DNA from: Moraxella bovoculi 237
GTDB taxonomy: Bacteria > Pseudomonadota > Gammaproteobacteria > Pseudomonadales > Moraxellaceae
Direction: 5' to 3'
NCBI RefSeq assembly: GCF_000696305.2
Contig: NZ_AOMT01000023.1
Coordinates: 1 to 64,000 of the forward strand
Length of the DNA: 64,000 bases
Below the pieces are notes generated by a model. That model did not search any database, was not told where the DNA came from, and saw nothing but the letters and a program-made list of their open reading frames with translations. Every line of letters begins with the position of its first letter. Within the stretch, counting starts at the first letter, position 1. Made by a program: the position numbers and the translations under genes. Below, piece by piece: positions 7,875-15,780 of the stretch.

Positions 7875-8966
7875 ATGAAAATTTATGATTTTAAAGAGTT
7901 TTTAAATATTGATGATATAGCAGAGTATTTGACAGATAAGGGCGTAAGTAAGTTTTACCCCTTAATAACACATAGCGAGAAAAGACTTAACGGGTTATTA
8001 TCCGAATGGATAAAATTAGGGAAATTACGCCCACTATATCCATTTAATAGGTTTGTTATGCAGTATAAAATGGATTATGGTTTTGAGATAAATGAAAGTA
8101 ATGTGTTGGAATTTGCAGAAAATATTCTTGATGATTTTGAGAGAATGCAAAATGGCGAACCAAAAAAAAAACATAACCACAAAGCAAAGAGAATAGATAT
8201 TGGTAAAAAATATATCAATGATTATTTAATTTTTAGTGATGAAATATGGAATAGCTTGTGCTTTTCTGATAATACGCCTTTAACTTCTTTAGATTGGTAT
8301 AGATTTTATAATGATGAAAACAATAAATACCAATTTGATATAATATATTGTGATGATATTCCGCCAGAACACAGAGAATTTACCATTTTTAGAAATAAGG
8401 TTGTATTTTTAAAATCTGAATTAGACACTATTTTTAATCAGCCATCAAGAGCTGACCTAGAAAATAAAATTTCTATGCTTGAGCAACAGGCAAAGATGAC
8501 AAACGATAATTATAAATCAATTGAATTTAGAACGGGTGGTGTAGATACTTGTATTTATATTGATGATTTGCATGACAAGATAACCGCCAAAGATGACATC
8601 ATAGCAGAACAAACCAAACAGATTGCAGAGTTACAAAAACAGCTTGAACAAATGCCACAAGGTGCTAGTGTGGATAGTGACTTAAAAGGTATCGAAAAAT
8701 ATAACCACGACAAACAAAAAACCAAAGATTTTGCGCGTGCGATTGCTAATAGCGTCTGGCAAATGGACGTAAACCAACAAATCAGAACAAATGACATGGT
8801 GCAACATATCAAATCTATATTACTTGAAGCTAGACCTGGCGATTTACCAGAGCGTGATGAAAGTTTGGCGAATTGGTTGCAAGACATCAAGCCACCACAC
8901 GCCACAAAGAGCGGGCGAACACCCAAAAACGCACCAACAGAAATACCCCTAACCTTTAAAAAATAA
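7875..8966 (+). CDS. Unknown coiled-coil protein of the tRNA-Val element
   Basis: A 363-residue protein of unrecognised family. The first 60 residues resemble a helical DNA-associated region, residues 100-110 are very basic (PKKKHNHKAKR), and a coiled coil runs about 250-285 (QTKQIAELQKQLEQ). The C-terminal 80 residues, with NSVWQMDVNQQIRT, LPERDESLANWL and a basic SGRTPKN tail, resemble the ends of hypothetical proteins I associate with Acinetobacter and Moraxella mobile elements. The start at 7875 is preferred over 7860 because AAGG lies 8 bases before it. Base composition is more AT-rich than its neighbours. It follows the ATPase gene in the same direction and may form a pair with it. Confidence 0.55.
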   Translation: MKIYDFKEFLNIDDIAEYLTDKGVSKFYPLITHSEKRLNGLLSEWIKLGKLRPLYPFNRFVMQYKMDYGFEINESNVLEFAENILDDFERMQNGEPKKKHNHKAKRIDIGKKYINDYLIFSDEIWNSLCFSDNTPLTSLDWYRFYNDENNKYQFDIIYCDDIPPEHREFTIFRNKVVFLKSELDTIFNQPSRADLENKISMLEQQAKMTNDNYKSIEFRTGGVDTCIYIDDLHDKITAKDDIIAEQTKQIAELQKQLEQMPQGASVDSDLKGIEKYNHDKQKTKDFARAIANSVWQMDVNQQIRTNDMVQHIKSILLEARPGDLPERDESLANWLQDIKPPHATKSGRTPKNAPTEIPLTFKK

Positions 8967-9051
8967 ATACCCCCAAACGTATAAAATACCCGTTTATCCC
9001 CTTATCCTTAGTGGTTCGGGGATTTTTCTATTTTTATCCACCACCTACAAT

Positions 9052-9087
9052 ACGTCCTAAATCCACCACAGTTTAGGAGCGTATCAC
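9052..9087 (+). promoter_or_regulatory. Hairpin that masks the alpA ribosome site
   Basis: TCCTAAA (9055-9061) pairs with TTTAGGA (9072-9078), extended by ACG (9052-9054) with CGT (9080-9082) around one bulged base. The right arm contains the AGGAG ribosome site of the AlpA gene, 8 bases from its ATG at 9088. The RNA could therefore switch translation of the regulator. Confidence 0.5.
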
Positions 9088-9300
9088 ATGAACCAAAGCA
9101 ATTCACAAACCAGCCTACCCAAAGACGGCATGAGCCGATTAGCCCAGCTATTGCCATTCTTGCCAATCGGTAAAAGCACTGTTTGGGCATGGGTAAAGGC
9201 TGGCAAATTCCCCCAGCCAATCAAACTAAGCCCGACCGTGACCGTATGGCGTAACAGCGATATTCATACATGGTTAAACAACCAACAGGGGGAAGCATGA
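9088..9300 (+). CDS. AlpA family phage regulator
   Basis: A 70-residue DNA-binding protein of the AlpA/MerR-like HTH type: LPIGKSTVWAWVKAGKFP followed by KLSPTVTVWRNSDIHTWL. AlpA of the E. coli CP4-57 element activates the integrase or excision genes. Here it lies at the head of a chain of small genes; its stop overlaps the next start by four bases. The ribosome site AGGAG lies in a hairpin. The family call is firm. Confidence 0.88.
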   Translation: MNQSNSQTSLPKDGMSRLAQLLPFLPIGKSTVWAWVKAGKFPQPIKLSPTVTVWRNSDIHTWLNNQQGEA

Positions 9301-9563
9301 GCCAGCGCAAAGCCATTTTTGATTATCTGATGACGGGGCAGACCCTAGACAATCAAAAAGCCTACAAGCTTTTTAATATGTTTTGCCTACCCCAGCGCGT
9401 TAGTGATTTACGGTTAATCTATGGAATACCCGTTCAAAGTTGCTTGATTAATCTACCAAATGGTAAGCGGTTTTCATCATATTGGCTAGAACGTGATTAT
9501 ATTGCCAAAGTTAAGGCGGGCGAGATTGAAAGCGTTTGGGGCGCAAACCTTGCCACGCCTTAA
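9297..9563 (+). CDS. Small helix-turn-helix protein of the element
   Basis: An 88-residue protein whose N-terminal half (ILDY-like FDYLMTGQTLDNQKAYKLF, then RVSDLRLIYGIPV) matches the HTH_39-type domain that phages use for regulators of unknown target. The start at 9297 overlaps the alpA stop (ATGA) and is preceded by GGGGGAA, so the pair is translationally coupled. A longer frame from 9270 has no ribosome site. Confidence 0.7.
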   Translation: MSQRKAIFDYLMTGQTLDNQKAYKLFNMFCLPQRVSDLRLIYGIPVQSCLINLPNGKRFSSYWLERDYIAKVKAGEIESVWGANLATP

Positions 9564-9692
9564 AATCCAAGCAAGGCATTTAACTGGCGCAATGAGAAAC
9601 CACCCCATGACGGTAATTTTGCGAGCAGTATCGGGGGAGAGTTTACCAAGTGCTAAAAACAACCCAACCACCAATAAACAGGAGAATAAACC

Positions 9693-9881
9693 ATGTTATC
9701 AGACTATCTAAATAAACTATCTGATGATTTAACCACCAGTCAAACCGTGCTTAAACAAATCAGCCAAGCCAGCAATAACAGCCGTGTATCAAATGCGCTG
9801 GATAAAATCGCCAGTAGGCTAGAAGTTCACGCCAGCCAAATTCAAAAGCTGGCAGACCACGCCAGCACCCAAAAAAAGTAG
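9693..9881 (+). CDS. 62-residue helical protein, unknown
   Basis: A small, probably all-helical protein with heptad-like spacing (DYLNKLSDDL, ALDKIASRLEVH, IQKLADHA). A good ribosome site AGGAG lies about 8 bases before the ATG. It sits in the small-gene chain of the element between the HTH protein and the Ash-like ORF. No known family recognised. Confidence 0.6.
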   Translation: MLSDYLNKLSDDLTTSQTVLKQISQASNNSRVSNALDKIASRLEVHASQIQKLADHASTQKK

Positions 9882-9885
9882 GCAT

Positions 9886-9936
9886 AAAAAAACGCCCCTA
9901 ACCATTCACTAGGAGCGATAAAAACCAACGTTTTTT
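9886..9936 (+). terminator. Nested hairpin, terminator or RNA switch
   Basis: AAAAAACG (9887-9894) pairs with CGTTTTTT (9929-9936). Inside, GCCCCTA (9894-9900) pairs with TAGGAGC (9910-9916) with one mismatch. It lies just after the 62-residue gene and ends in six T residues, so it may be a terminator. The inner arm again carries the AGGAGC found at the ribosome sites of this element. Confidence 0.5.
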
Positions 9937-9963
9937 AATTCGATATTGCAGGTAAATTATATC

Positions 9964-10566
9964 ATGAAATTAAATAATGAAATACTGGCAAACCGTGAAT
10001 TTATTTCACTTGCCAAAGTAGCGGGCGTGATTGATAATACCGCTACTACTAAACACATATCGGTACAGCCAAACCGCCATACATTGGCTATTTTTACGCC
10101 TAGACATTCCACAGGTGTAAATAAACCGTCATTACAAGATATTTGCACAGTATCATCAGTTTATGGCGGGTTGATAGGGGTAAATACAAAACCGAAAGGA
10201 AATAGCCCCAGCCGTATATGTGCGGTAGTTGAGACCCGCCACCCTATTAATGGGGTGGTATCACTAACTAAACACATAGGAGCGTCAATCATGACCGCAC
10301 AAAACAGCACACAAGCCCCACAGAGCCACGCCAAAACTAACCTAACCCCTTTTGACCTGCTAAACACCAAAGACGTGCTACAAGGCATGATAACCGCCTT
10401 TGATGACGTTCAAGACCTAATGCACCTAATCCAGTATGGAAACCTTAGCCCGCGAATGATAAAAAGCATCGCCCGAGCCGCCCAAAGTCATGTTAATGCA
10501 TGGGCTGAAGTTGGCAATGATGAACTAGAGACATTAAAAGGTATGACGGCAAGGGGTGTAAGATGA
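9964..10566 (+). CDS. Ash/Icd-like protein of a P4-type element
   Basis: A 200-residue frame. The middle part (VETRHPINGVVSLTKH, then MTAQN) matches the Ash family, which includes the P4 ash region and the host cell division inhibitor Icd-like proteins of satellites. The N-terminal 95 residues are low in recognisable structure. An internal in-frame ATG at 10291, 8 bases after AGGAG, would give a 91-residue helical product; that shorter protein may be the main one. The ATG at 9964 follows a weak AGGT; a TTG at 9946 is an alternative. Its stop overlaps the next start (ATGA). Confidence 0.55.
   Translation: MKLNNEILANREFISLAKVAGVIDNTATTKHISVQPNRHTLAIFTPRHSTGVNKPSLQDICTVSSVYGGLIGVNTKPKGNSPSRICAVVETRHPINGVVSLTKHIGASIMTAQNSTQAPQSHAKTNLTPFDLLNTKDVLQGMITAFDDVQDLMHLIQYGNLSPRMIKSIARAAQSHVNAWAEVGNDELETLKGMTARGVR
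10239..10293 (+). promoter_or_regulatory. Hairpin and internal ribosome site inside the Ash-like ORF
   Basis: CCACCC (10239-10244) pairs with GGGTGG (10253-10258). Twenty bases on, AGGAG at 10278-10282 sits 8 bases before an in-frame ATG at 10291. The ribosome site is much stronger than that of the long ORF, so a separate 91-residue protein is likely made from here. Confidence 0.5.
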
Positions 10567-10790
10567 TTAGCAATGTTATCTATTTGGTGCAATGCAAAGA
10601 ACTAGGCATTTTTAAAGAATTTACAGACTTTGACACTGCCCACACGTTCGCTACCCAGCTTAAACAAGATTATCCAGAAGTTAGCATTGGGCGATTTAAA
10701 TACACAATGTTTACTGATGAATGGGACACCAGCACAAGCCCAATAATGCACGGTTACGCTTTGGGCGTGATAGATGGGGGGCGAGAATGA
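10563..10790 (+). CDS. 75-residue small protein of the element, unknown
   Basis: A compact protein starting ISNVIYLVQCKE and containing FTDFDTAHTFATQLKQDYP; it looks like a small alpha/beta fold. It overlaps the upstream and downstream genes by four bases each (ATGA), showing coupled translation in the element's small-gene operon. No family recognised. Confidence 0.6.
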   Translation: MISNVIYLVQCKELGIFKEFTDFDTAHTFATQLKQDYPEVSIGRFKYTMFTDEWDTSTSPIMHGYALGVIDGGRE

Positions 10791-11092
10791 GCAATCATAA
10801 TCCATTAATTTATGAGACTTTGCCAGCACCCAAAGGCGATGAGAGCCTTACCCATGACGATTTACTTCATTTGCCATTTGAGCAGGTAAGGCGTTATGAC
10901 CATGATGGCGGTTTTGATTTGGTATTCCCTATGATTAACCCAGCGGGGGAAATAGATAACCTTATTTGCTATCCAAGCACCGAACAACGCCCACACATGG
11001 CAAGAGACTACCAAAATCATGCTTGCTTAATGCCCGCTAATCAAAAATCGCTTGACGGGGGAAGTTGTCTTGGCGGTTATTGGGATAGATAA
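10787..11092 (+). pseudogene. N-terminal fragment of the DUF3987 replication protein (frameshifted)
   Basis: A 101-residue reading frame starting MSNHNPLIYE, with ATGA overlap upstream. It ends soon after LMPANQKS; the natural continuation LTGEVVLAVIGIDNA lies in another frame. Deleting one C at about 11051 would join the two. The combined N-terminal region resembles the Toprim-like front half of primase-type proteins of P4-like elements. The short tail after the shift is out of frame. I treat it with the next entry as one broken gene. Confidence 0.6.
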
Positions 11093-12296
11093 CGCTTATA
11101 AATTATCATTGCAAATGCTTGGCGGTAAGTCGGTTAAAGTCTTAACCTTGCCCAGCTTTGCAGGTGGTTGTTTTGCCCAAATGGTAAAAGCCCACCGCCC
11201 ACAATACGCCTTGACCACCCACGACCAATCAGACTTGATAGATAGATTGGCAAGCATTGTAGGCGTGGAAGTCATCAGCACCATTGCAGACGTTAGCACA
11301 GCACTAGAAAGCCAATCACTTGATGAACTGCTATCAGATGAAACCAACACCCAACGCCATACACAAGCATGGGGCGAAGTAAAACCGCTTAGCGTGGGTG
11401 TTGAGCGGTGCAACCCTTACCCAGTGCAAGCCTTTGGGAATTTACAAAGCGTAGTTGAGAAAATCGCTTGGTATAGCCAAACACCGCACAGCATGGCAGG
11501 GCAAAGCGTATTAGGGGCGTTATCCACCATTGGGCAAATTTTTGTTAATGCCCCTATGGGTTATGAGCATAAGCCCGCAAGCTTATTTTTGCTTACCCAA
11601 GCCCCATCAGGTGCAGGTAAAACACAAGTTAACCGCTTAGCCTACAAAGCCATTTATGAGCATAGCCAGCGCATTTATGAGCAGTTTATCCAAGACGTGC
11701 AAGAATGGCAAAATGCCAAAGAAAACCTAAAGGGCAGGGAAAAAGCGGATTATCTAAATTTTCATCATGAACCAGTTAATAATTCCCCTATCATCAAAGA
11801 CGCTACAACAGAGATTATCTTGGATAGGTTTATTAGTGGTACGGTAAAGAATCAATCATGGGCAACCAGTGAAGCGGGGCAATTCTTTGGGGGTTATAGC
11901 CTAAAAGCTGATACAGTGGGTAACTCATTATCAAGTTTTACCACGCTTTGGAGTGAAGGGGAAGCCAGTCGCATGAGAAAGACCAACGCCAAGAACGGCA
12001 ATTATAAAACCAGTGCGTATGATTGTCGTTTAACGCTTGATTTGAGCGGACAACAAATTATTATTGCCAGCGCAATGAATGACCCATTATTAAATGAGCA
12101 AGGCATTTTAGCACGCTGTTTATTGTCTTGTGAGCCGTCATTTATCGGTAGTCGTGATTGGTGTAGTGAACAGCGAATGAACGCCAATCCTTATAATGAT
12201 GAAGCAATTACATGGGCGATAGATGACAAAATTGCGACTCAGTGGTACACTATTTGCAATATAATTTGTAACATTTGGAATAAACATGGTATATGA
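11052..12296 (+). pseudogene. DUF3987 (YfjI-like) helicase/primase fragment
   Basis: About 414 codons beginning at the frameshift. Residues 150-400 carry the DUF3987 domain with P-loop APSGAGKTQ near residue 184 and the conserved WSEGEASRM region. YfjI of CP4-57 and replication proteins of satellites share this domain. The C-terminus looks cut: after ANPYNDEAI the frame runs through the lpxC promoter and stops 11 bases inside lpxC, with no match to family ends. The gene is thus both frameshifted and truncated, so autonomous replication of the element is doubtful. Confidence 0.75.
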
Positions 12297-13197
12297 GCGC
12301 ACCCTTGCGAACGAGATAACAGCAACCGGCATCGGACTGCACAGCGGTAAACAAGTCAGTTTGACGCTTGCGCCTGCTGACGTTGGCACGGGCATCGTCT
12401 TTGAGCGTACGGATTTGGGCGGCGCGCGCATTCCCATGAGTGCCAATTTGGTGCAGGATACGATGATGTCATCGAATCTGGTGCAAGGCGATGCACGTGT
12501 TGGCACGGTAGAGCATCTGCTATCAGCGTTGGCGGCCTGTGGTCTAGATAATCTAATCATCAAGGTCGATGCGCCTGAGATTCCCATCATGGATGGCTCG
12601 GCAGCGCCTTTTTTATATCTCATCCATGAAGCAGGCATCAAAGAGCAAAATAAAGCCAAGCAATTCATCAAAATCCTAAAACCTATACGCGTTGAAGATG
12701 GTGACAAATGGGCGCAGTTTACACCTTATGATGATGGGTTTTTGATGGATTTTGAAATTGACTTTAATCACGAAGCGATCAGATCCACCGACCAAAAAAC
12801 CACACTTGACTTTAATACAGCGAATTTTGCTCGTGAAGTTGGGCAGGCGCGCACCTTTGGATTCCTAAAAGATCTTGAGTATCTACGTGAGCGTAATTTG
12901 GCATTGGGTGGCAGCCTTGATAATGCTGTGGTGCTCGATGACACGTCCGTGATGAACGAAGGCGGTCTAAGATACCCTAATGAATTTGTCCGTCACAAGA
13001 TGCTTGATGCGGTGGGTGATTTATTTGTGATCGGACATCCGATTTTGGCGCACTTTTCGGCGTATAAATCAGGCCATGCGGTCAATAATATGCTCATTCG
13101 TGCGGTGTTGGCTGACGAAAGTAGCTATGAAATTGTAAATTTTTGTAACAGAAAGGACGCGCCAATCGAGTATTTAGAGCCGATTATTTCTGTTTGA
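12286..13197 (+). CDS. lpxC: UDP-3-O-acyl-N-acetylglucosamine deacetylase LpxC
   Basis: A 303-residue zinc deacetylase, the committed step of lipid A synthesis. Zinc ligands are in VEHLLSAL near residue 79 and RHKMLDAVGD near 237-242; the ALDNA-like SLDNAVVLDD and GHAVNN segments are also present. A TATAAT at 12260-12265 lies only 20 bases before the start, giving a very short leader. lpxC usually follows ftsZ; here the mobile element replaces everything upstream of about 12210. Family length and motifs are complete. Confidence 0.97.
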   Translation: MVYERTLANEITATGIGLHSGKQVSLTLAPADVGTGIVFERTDLGGARIPMSANLVQDTMMSSNLVQGDARVGTVEHLLSALAACGLDNLIIKVDAPEIPIMDGSAAPFLYLIHEAGIKEQNKAKQFIKILKPIRVEDGDKWAQFTPYDDGFLMDFEIDFNHEAIRSTDQKTTLDFNTANFAREVGQARTFGFLKDLEYLRERNLALGGSLDNAVVLDDTSVMNEGGLRYPNEFVRHKMLDAVGDLFVIGHPILAHFSAYKSGHAVNNMLIRAVLADESSYEIVNFCNRKDAPIEYLEPIISV

Positions 13198-13548
13198 TTT
13201 AAGCAATAAATAGCTTCTAGTACTTCACCAAGTAAGGCGCTGGCAAATCTTAAGCAAGGTTTGGCGAAGTTTTCATAAATGAGTCACTAACAATTGTTAA
13301 AATCAAAAACCCATCTGATGTTCTGAACAGATGGGTTTTATTTTCGGTGGTCAATCTTTGAGATTATCAAGCGTTACGCAGGGGTGTTAATTTTTATCAG
13401 CCGATAGGGCGGGGCGGAAGACTTAACTTGCAAATAACATTTTTTCTTATTTAACTACAAAAAATCTGCCAAAAGTTTACAAAACTTTACAATGAAATAA
13501 CTATTGCGGCAATATTTGACCTACATACTACAATGAACGTATGTTTAC
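13198..13548. other. Gene-free stretch between lpxC and the DciA-like gene
   Basis: About 350 bases. It holds an imperfect inverted repeat (ACTTCACCAA at 13222-13231 with TTGGCGAAGT at 13261-13270) and the strong terminator at 13306-13344. The remaining 200 bases are AT-rich with a short GC-rich patch near 13410. No credible ORF is seen. Confidence 0.6.
13306..13344. terminator. Terminator after lpxC
   Basis: AAAACCCATCTG (13306-13317) pairs perfectly with CAGATGGGTTTT (13328-13339) and is followed by T residues. It can act in both directions for lpxC and the convergent DUF721 gene. Confidence 0.85.
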
Positions 13549-14067
13549 TCAATTATCTTTGGTTAGGCGCAGCAGGGCTTGTTTTAATTGATCATCATGG
13601 ATGACAGTCGAAGCAGTTTGGGTTATAATACGCTTCGTGTTTTCGCTTAAGGTTTTTTTTGAACTGGTTTGGCGAGAGTCTGATTGGATGGGTTTTGGTG
13701 TGACAATCACCCGAAACTCCTCTAAATAACAAAATTGCTCATCATAGGCGCGTAAAGCCTGAACAAAATTTGCAGTAAGATAGCGCAGATGATTAGCAGC
13801 CGTAGATGATGACAGAGCCACCGTAAGGCGATGTCGATCAGCATGAGCAACGGTACAGTCTTGTAGCATTTCTTGGGGTAGCAGTGGTTTTAGCGCTTGC
13901 TGTACTAAAGCGGTGCAAGATTGTAAATGCTCTAAATGATTCACCAGATGGGCAGGAAGTTTCATTCCAGCCGCCGCTTGTTTCTCAAGTTGGCTTGCCA
14001 GATGGTTAGGTTGGTTGTTCTTTAAGAATAAATCATCTACATGATCGAAATTTTTTAAATCAGACAT
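13549..14067 (-). CDS. DciA-like DUF721 protein
   Basis: A 172-residue protein. Residues 60-125 match the DUF721 domain: TVAHADRHRLTVALSSSTAANHL, then a helix leading to FRVIVTPKP. DciA proteins load the replicative helicase DnaB in bacteria that lack DnaC. A DUF721 gene next to lpxC is common gammaproteobacterial gene order (lpxC, DUF721, peptidase, secA), which supports the call. The C-terminal 45 residues are probably disordered. The ribosome site AAGGTGA precedes the ATG. Confidence 0.75.
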   Translation of the reverse strand: MSDLKNFDHVDDLFLKNNQPNHLASQLEKQAAAGMKLPAHLVNHLEHLQSCTALVQQALKPLLPQEMLQDCTVAHADRHRLTVALSSSTAANHLRYLTANFVQALRAYDEQFCYLEEFRVIVTPKPIQSDSRQTSSKKTLSENTKRIITQTASTVIHDDQLKQALLRLTKDN

Positions 14068-14348
14068 ATCTCACCTTAACAACGAAAAAGCCATGGACAT
14101 GGTGTCCAGCAGGGCAAGTGTATCATGCCTTATGATCAGATTACCAACCAAATCATATGATTTTTAGGCGATGTGAAAGCTTTTGTTGTTGTGTGTATTG
14201 TTCGTGTTGTGTGATTTCAAGGTAATTTACTGGCGCACTAGGATGTACGTTGCTGATCACAAGCTTTTAATCAAAACCCATACAGACGCAACCAAGATAA
14301 GACAAAGGGGCAATGCCAATTTACATCTTGGAAGCGCGAGGAAAGTTT

Positions 14349-15065
14349 ATGAAAAGAGTATTTTGGCTGATGTCCGCTGTTGGGCTGACCTTTGGACAAA
14401 CAAGTGCCGCTCAATCAAACGGCATTCAAATCGCCCAAGGCAACATTGTGAATGTTGGTAGCACGCCCAATACCACAACGAATATTGATGATGTAATCAA
14501 TAAGCTAATCGCATTGAACCACGCTTCTGTATCACGCATTCAACAACCTGTAAATACTGTTTCTAATACTGTATCAACCTCAAGCCCGCTTTCTAACGCG
14601 ACAAATTTTAGTTCATCCCATCAAGCACCTTCTATCACCGCCCAGCTTACCAGCAGTAGCGCACCAAGCGTCGCAGCACGAGCTGCCTCACGTGCGGCAC
14701 ACGGTAGAAGTGTCGGCCGCTGCGCTTTATACGTTCGTAAAGCGCTACAATCAGCAGGCTACGAATTCACACCAAAGCCATCCGCGTATCAGTACGCACA
14801 CGGTACTCTGGCTAGTGCTGGCTTCACCAAGATTAACAGTGACAATTACGAGCCACAAGTTGGTGATGTGGTGGTATTTAACCGTACTTCTCGCAACCCT
14901 CACGGCCACATTCAGATTTATGATGGCAGCCAATGGGTGTCTGACTACCGCCAAACTAAGTTCAGCCCATACAGCCAGCACAACGGCTATACCGTATGGC
15001 GTGATACGCGTTACACTGACGCAAGTGCCAATACTGGTACTATGCTTGCCCTTAATGGTCAGTAA
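14349..15065 (+). CDS. Exported CHAP-like peptidoglycan amidase
   Basis: A 238-residue protein from the ATG at 14349, which follows AGGAAAG. Residues 1-20 are a signal peptide ending in SAAQS. A Ser/Thr/Asn/Gln-rich linker covers about 20-125. The C-terminal domain has catalytic Cys in GRCALYVRKAL near 138 and His in PHGHIQIYDG near 198, with the GDVVVF strand between and WVSDY after, typical of CHAP/NlpC-P60-like amidases. It likely cleaves peptide bonds in peptidoglycan in the periplasm or outside. No immunity or holin gene is adjacent. It resembles T6SS amidase effectors in the fold but has a Sec signal. Confidence 0.75.
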   Translation: MKRVFWLMSAVGLTFGQTSAAQSNGIQIAQGNIVNVGSTPNTTTNIDDVINKLIALNHASVSRIQQPVNTVSNTVSTSSPLSNATNFSSSHQAPSITAQLTSSSAPSVAARAASRAAHGRSVGRCALYVRKALQSAGYEFTPKPSAYQYAHGTLASAGFTKINSDNYEPQVGDVVVFNRTSRNPHGHIQIYDGSQWVSDYRQTKFSPYSQHNGYTVWRDTRYTDASANTGTMLALNGQ

Positions 15066-15078
15066 TTGTGTGATATCA

Positions 15079-15103
15079 AAAAGCCGACAATCAGTCGGCT
15101 TTT
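15079..15103. terminator. Terminator after the CHAP amidase
   Basis: AAAAGCCGAC (15079-15088) pairs with GTCGGCTTTT (15094-15103). It lies between convergent genes and can serve both. Confidence 0.85.
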
Positions 15104-15136
15104 ACTTTTTGTGCATTATAAATGGCATTGACAAGG

Positions 15137-15718
15137 CTAAATATTCTGCCAAAAAGCCTTGTCATGAAAATCAGGCGGATTGGCATGCTGTACAGCATAA
15201 AAAATCGGCGTGTCATCACGATACAAGATGGCGGTAGGATTGATTTTGCCAATCGTCATGTTGGCGATATCGTCTAGTGTAACGCTCATATGATAATATT
15301 TGACCATCTCGGTGTCGTCTAAATCTGACTGTACCACCACAAGCTTGCCATCTGCCCATACGGGCGGTAGGTGACTGGGCGTGCGATAATCGTCAAACTG
15401 ATAGAGATTATAAAACTCTCCCATCGAATAATTCAGCTCAAAATAGCGTTTATCATTACCTTGTAATTCAAAAAAACACTCCAGACAATGACCCTCCCAC
15501 AAGAAATCTTTGCGAGTGGGGTTGGCGCATTCGCTATTAGGTGTATTAAACCAATCACAAGAATGCACTCGATAGCTAAGCTGTAGGGCATTGCCTTTTG
15601 TGTTTACCGCCACGCAGATATTCGGGACGTTGGCGGCCGTGGGGATAAGCTCAAACAGATGTATATTAGAAGGATTGGCATTTTCCCAAAATGTTTTTTG
15701 ATGATTTAGGATGATCAT
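15137..15718 (-). CDS. DOMON-like type 9 carbohydrate-binding module protein
   Basis: A 193-residue protein without signal peptide. The segments RRDFLWE-like RKDFLWEGHCLECFFEL, YFELNYSMGEFYNLYQFDDYR and the terminal AILYRDDTPIFYAVQH match a family of bacterial DOMON-like proteins related to CBM9. The function is not known; a sugar or haem ligand has been suggested for related folds. No strong ribosome site is seen before the ATG. Confidence 0.6.
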   Translation of the reverse strand: MIILNHQKTFWENANPSNIHLFELIPTAANVPNICVAVNTKGNALQLSYRVHSCDWFNTPNSECANPTRKDFLWEGHCLECFFELQGNDKRYFELNYSMGEFYNLYQFDDYRTPSHLPPVWADGKLVVVQSDLDDTEMVKYYHMSVTLDDIANMTIGKINPTAILYRDDTPIFYAVQHANPPDFHDKAFWQNI

Positions 15719-15739
15719 GAACTATGCTCATAAAAAACA

Positions 15740-15765
15740 AAAACCGCTCATAAGCGAACGGTTTT
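15740..15765 (-). terminator. Terminator after yhbY
   Basis: AAAACCG (15740-15746) and CGGTTTT (15759-15765) pair around an inner GCTC/AAGC segment. On the minus strand it follows the stop of yhbY. Confidence 0.65.
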
Positions 15766-15780
15766 GGTGTTAGGATGATT

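Noticed and set aside
9592..9711. A 39-codon + strand frame, MRNHPMTVILRAVSGE and on
   Set aside because: It resembles small leader-type sequences in satellites, but there is no ribosome site and it overlaps the start of a better supported gene in another frame.
10093..10105. TTACGCCTA inside the element as a possible right attachment site
   Set aside because: Only about eight bases match the tRNA-Val end and they lie within coding sequence in the middle of the element.
14183..14461. A 92-codon frame overlapping the CHAP amidase start
   Set aside because: Cys- and Arg-rich, no ribosome site, overlaps the signal peptide of a convincing gene.
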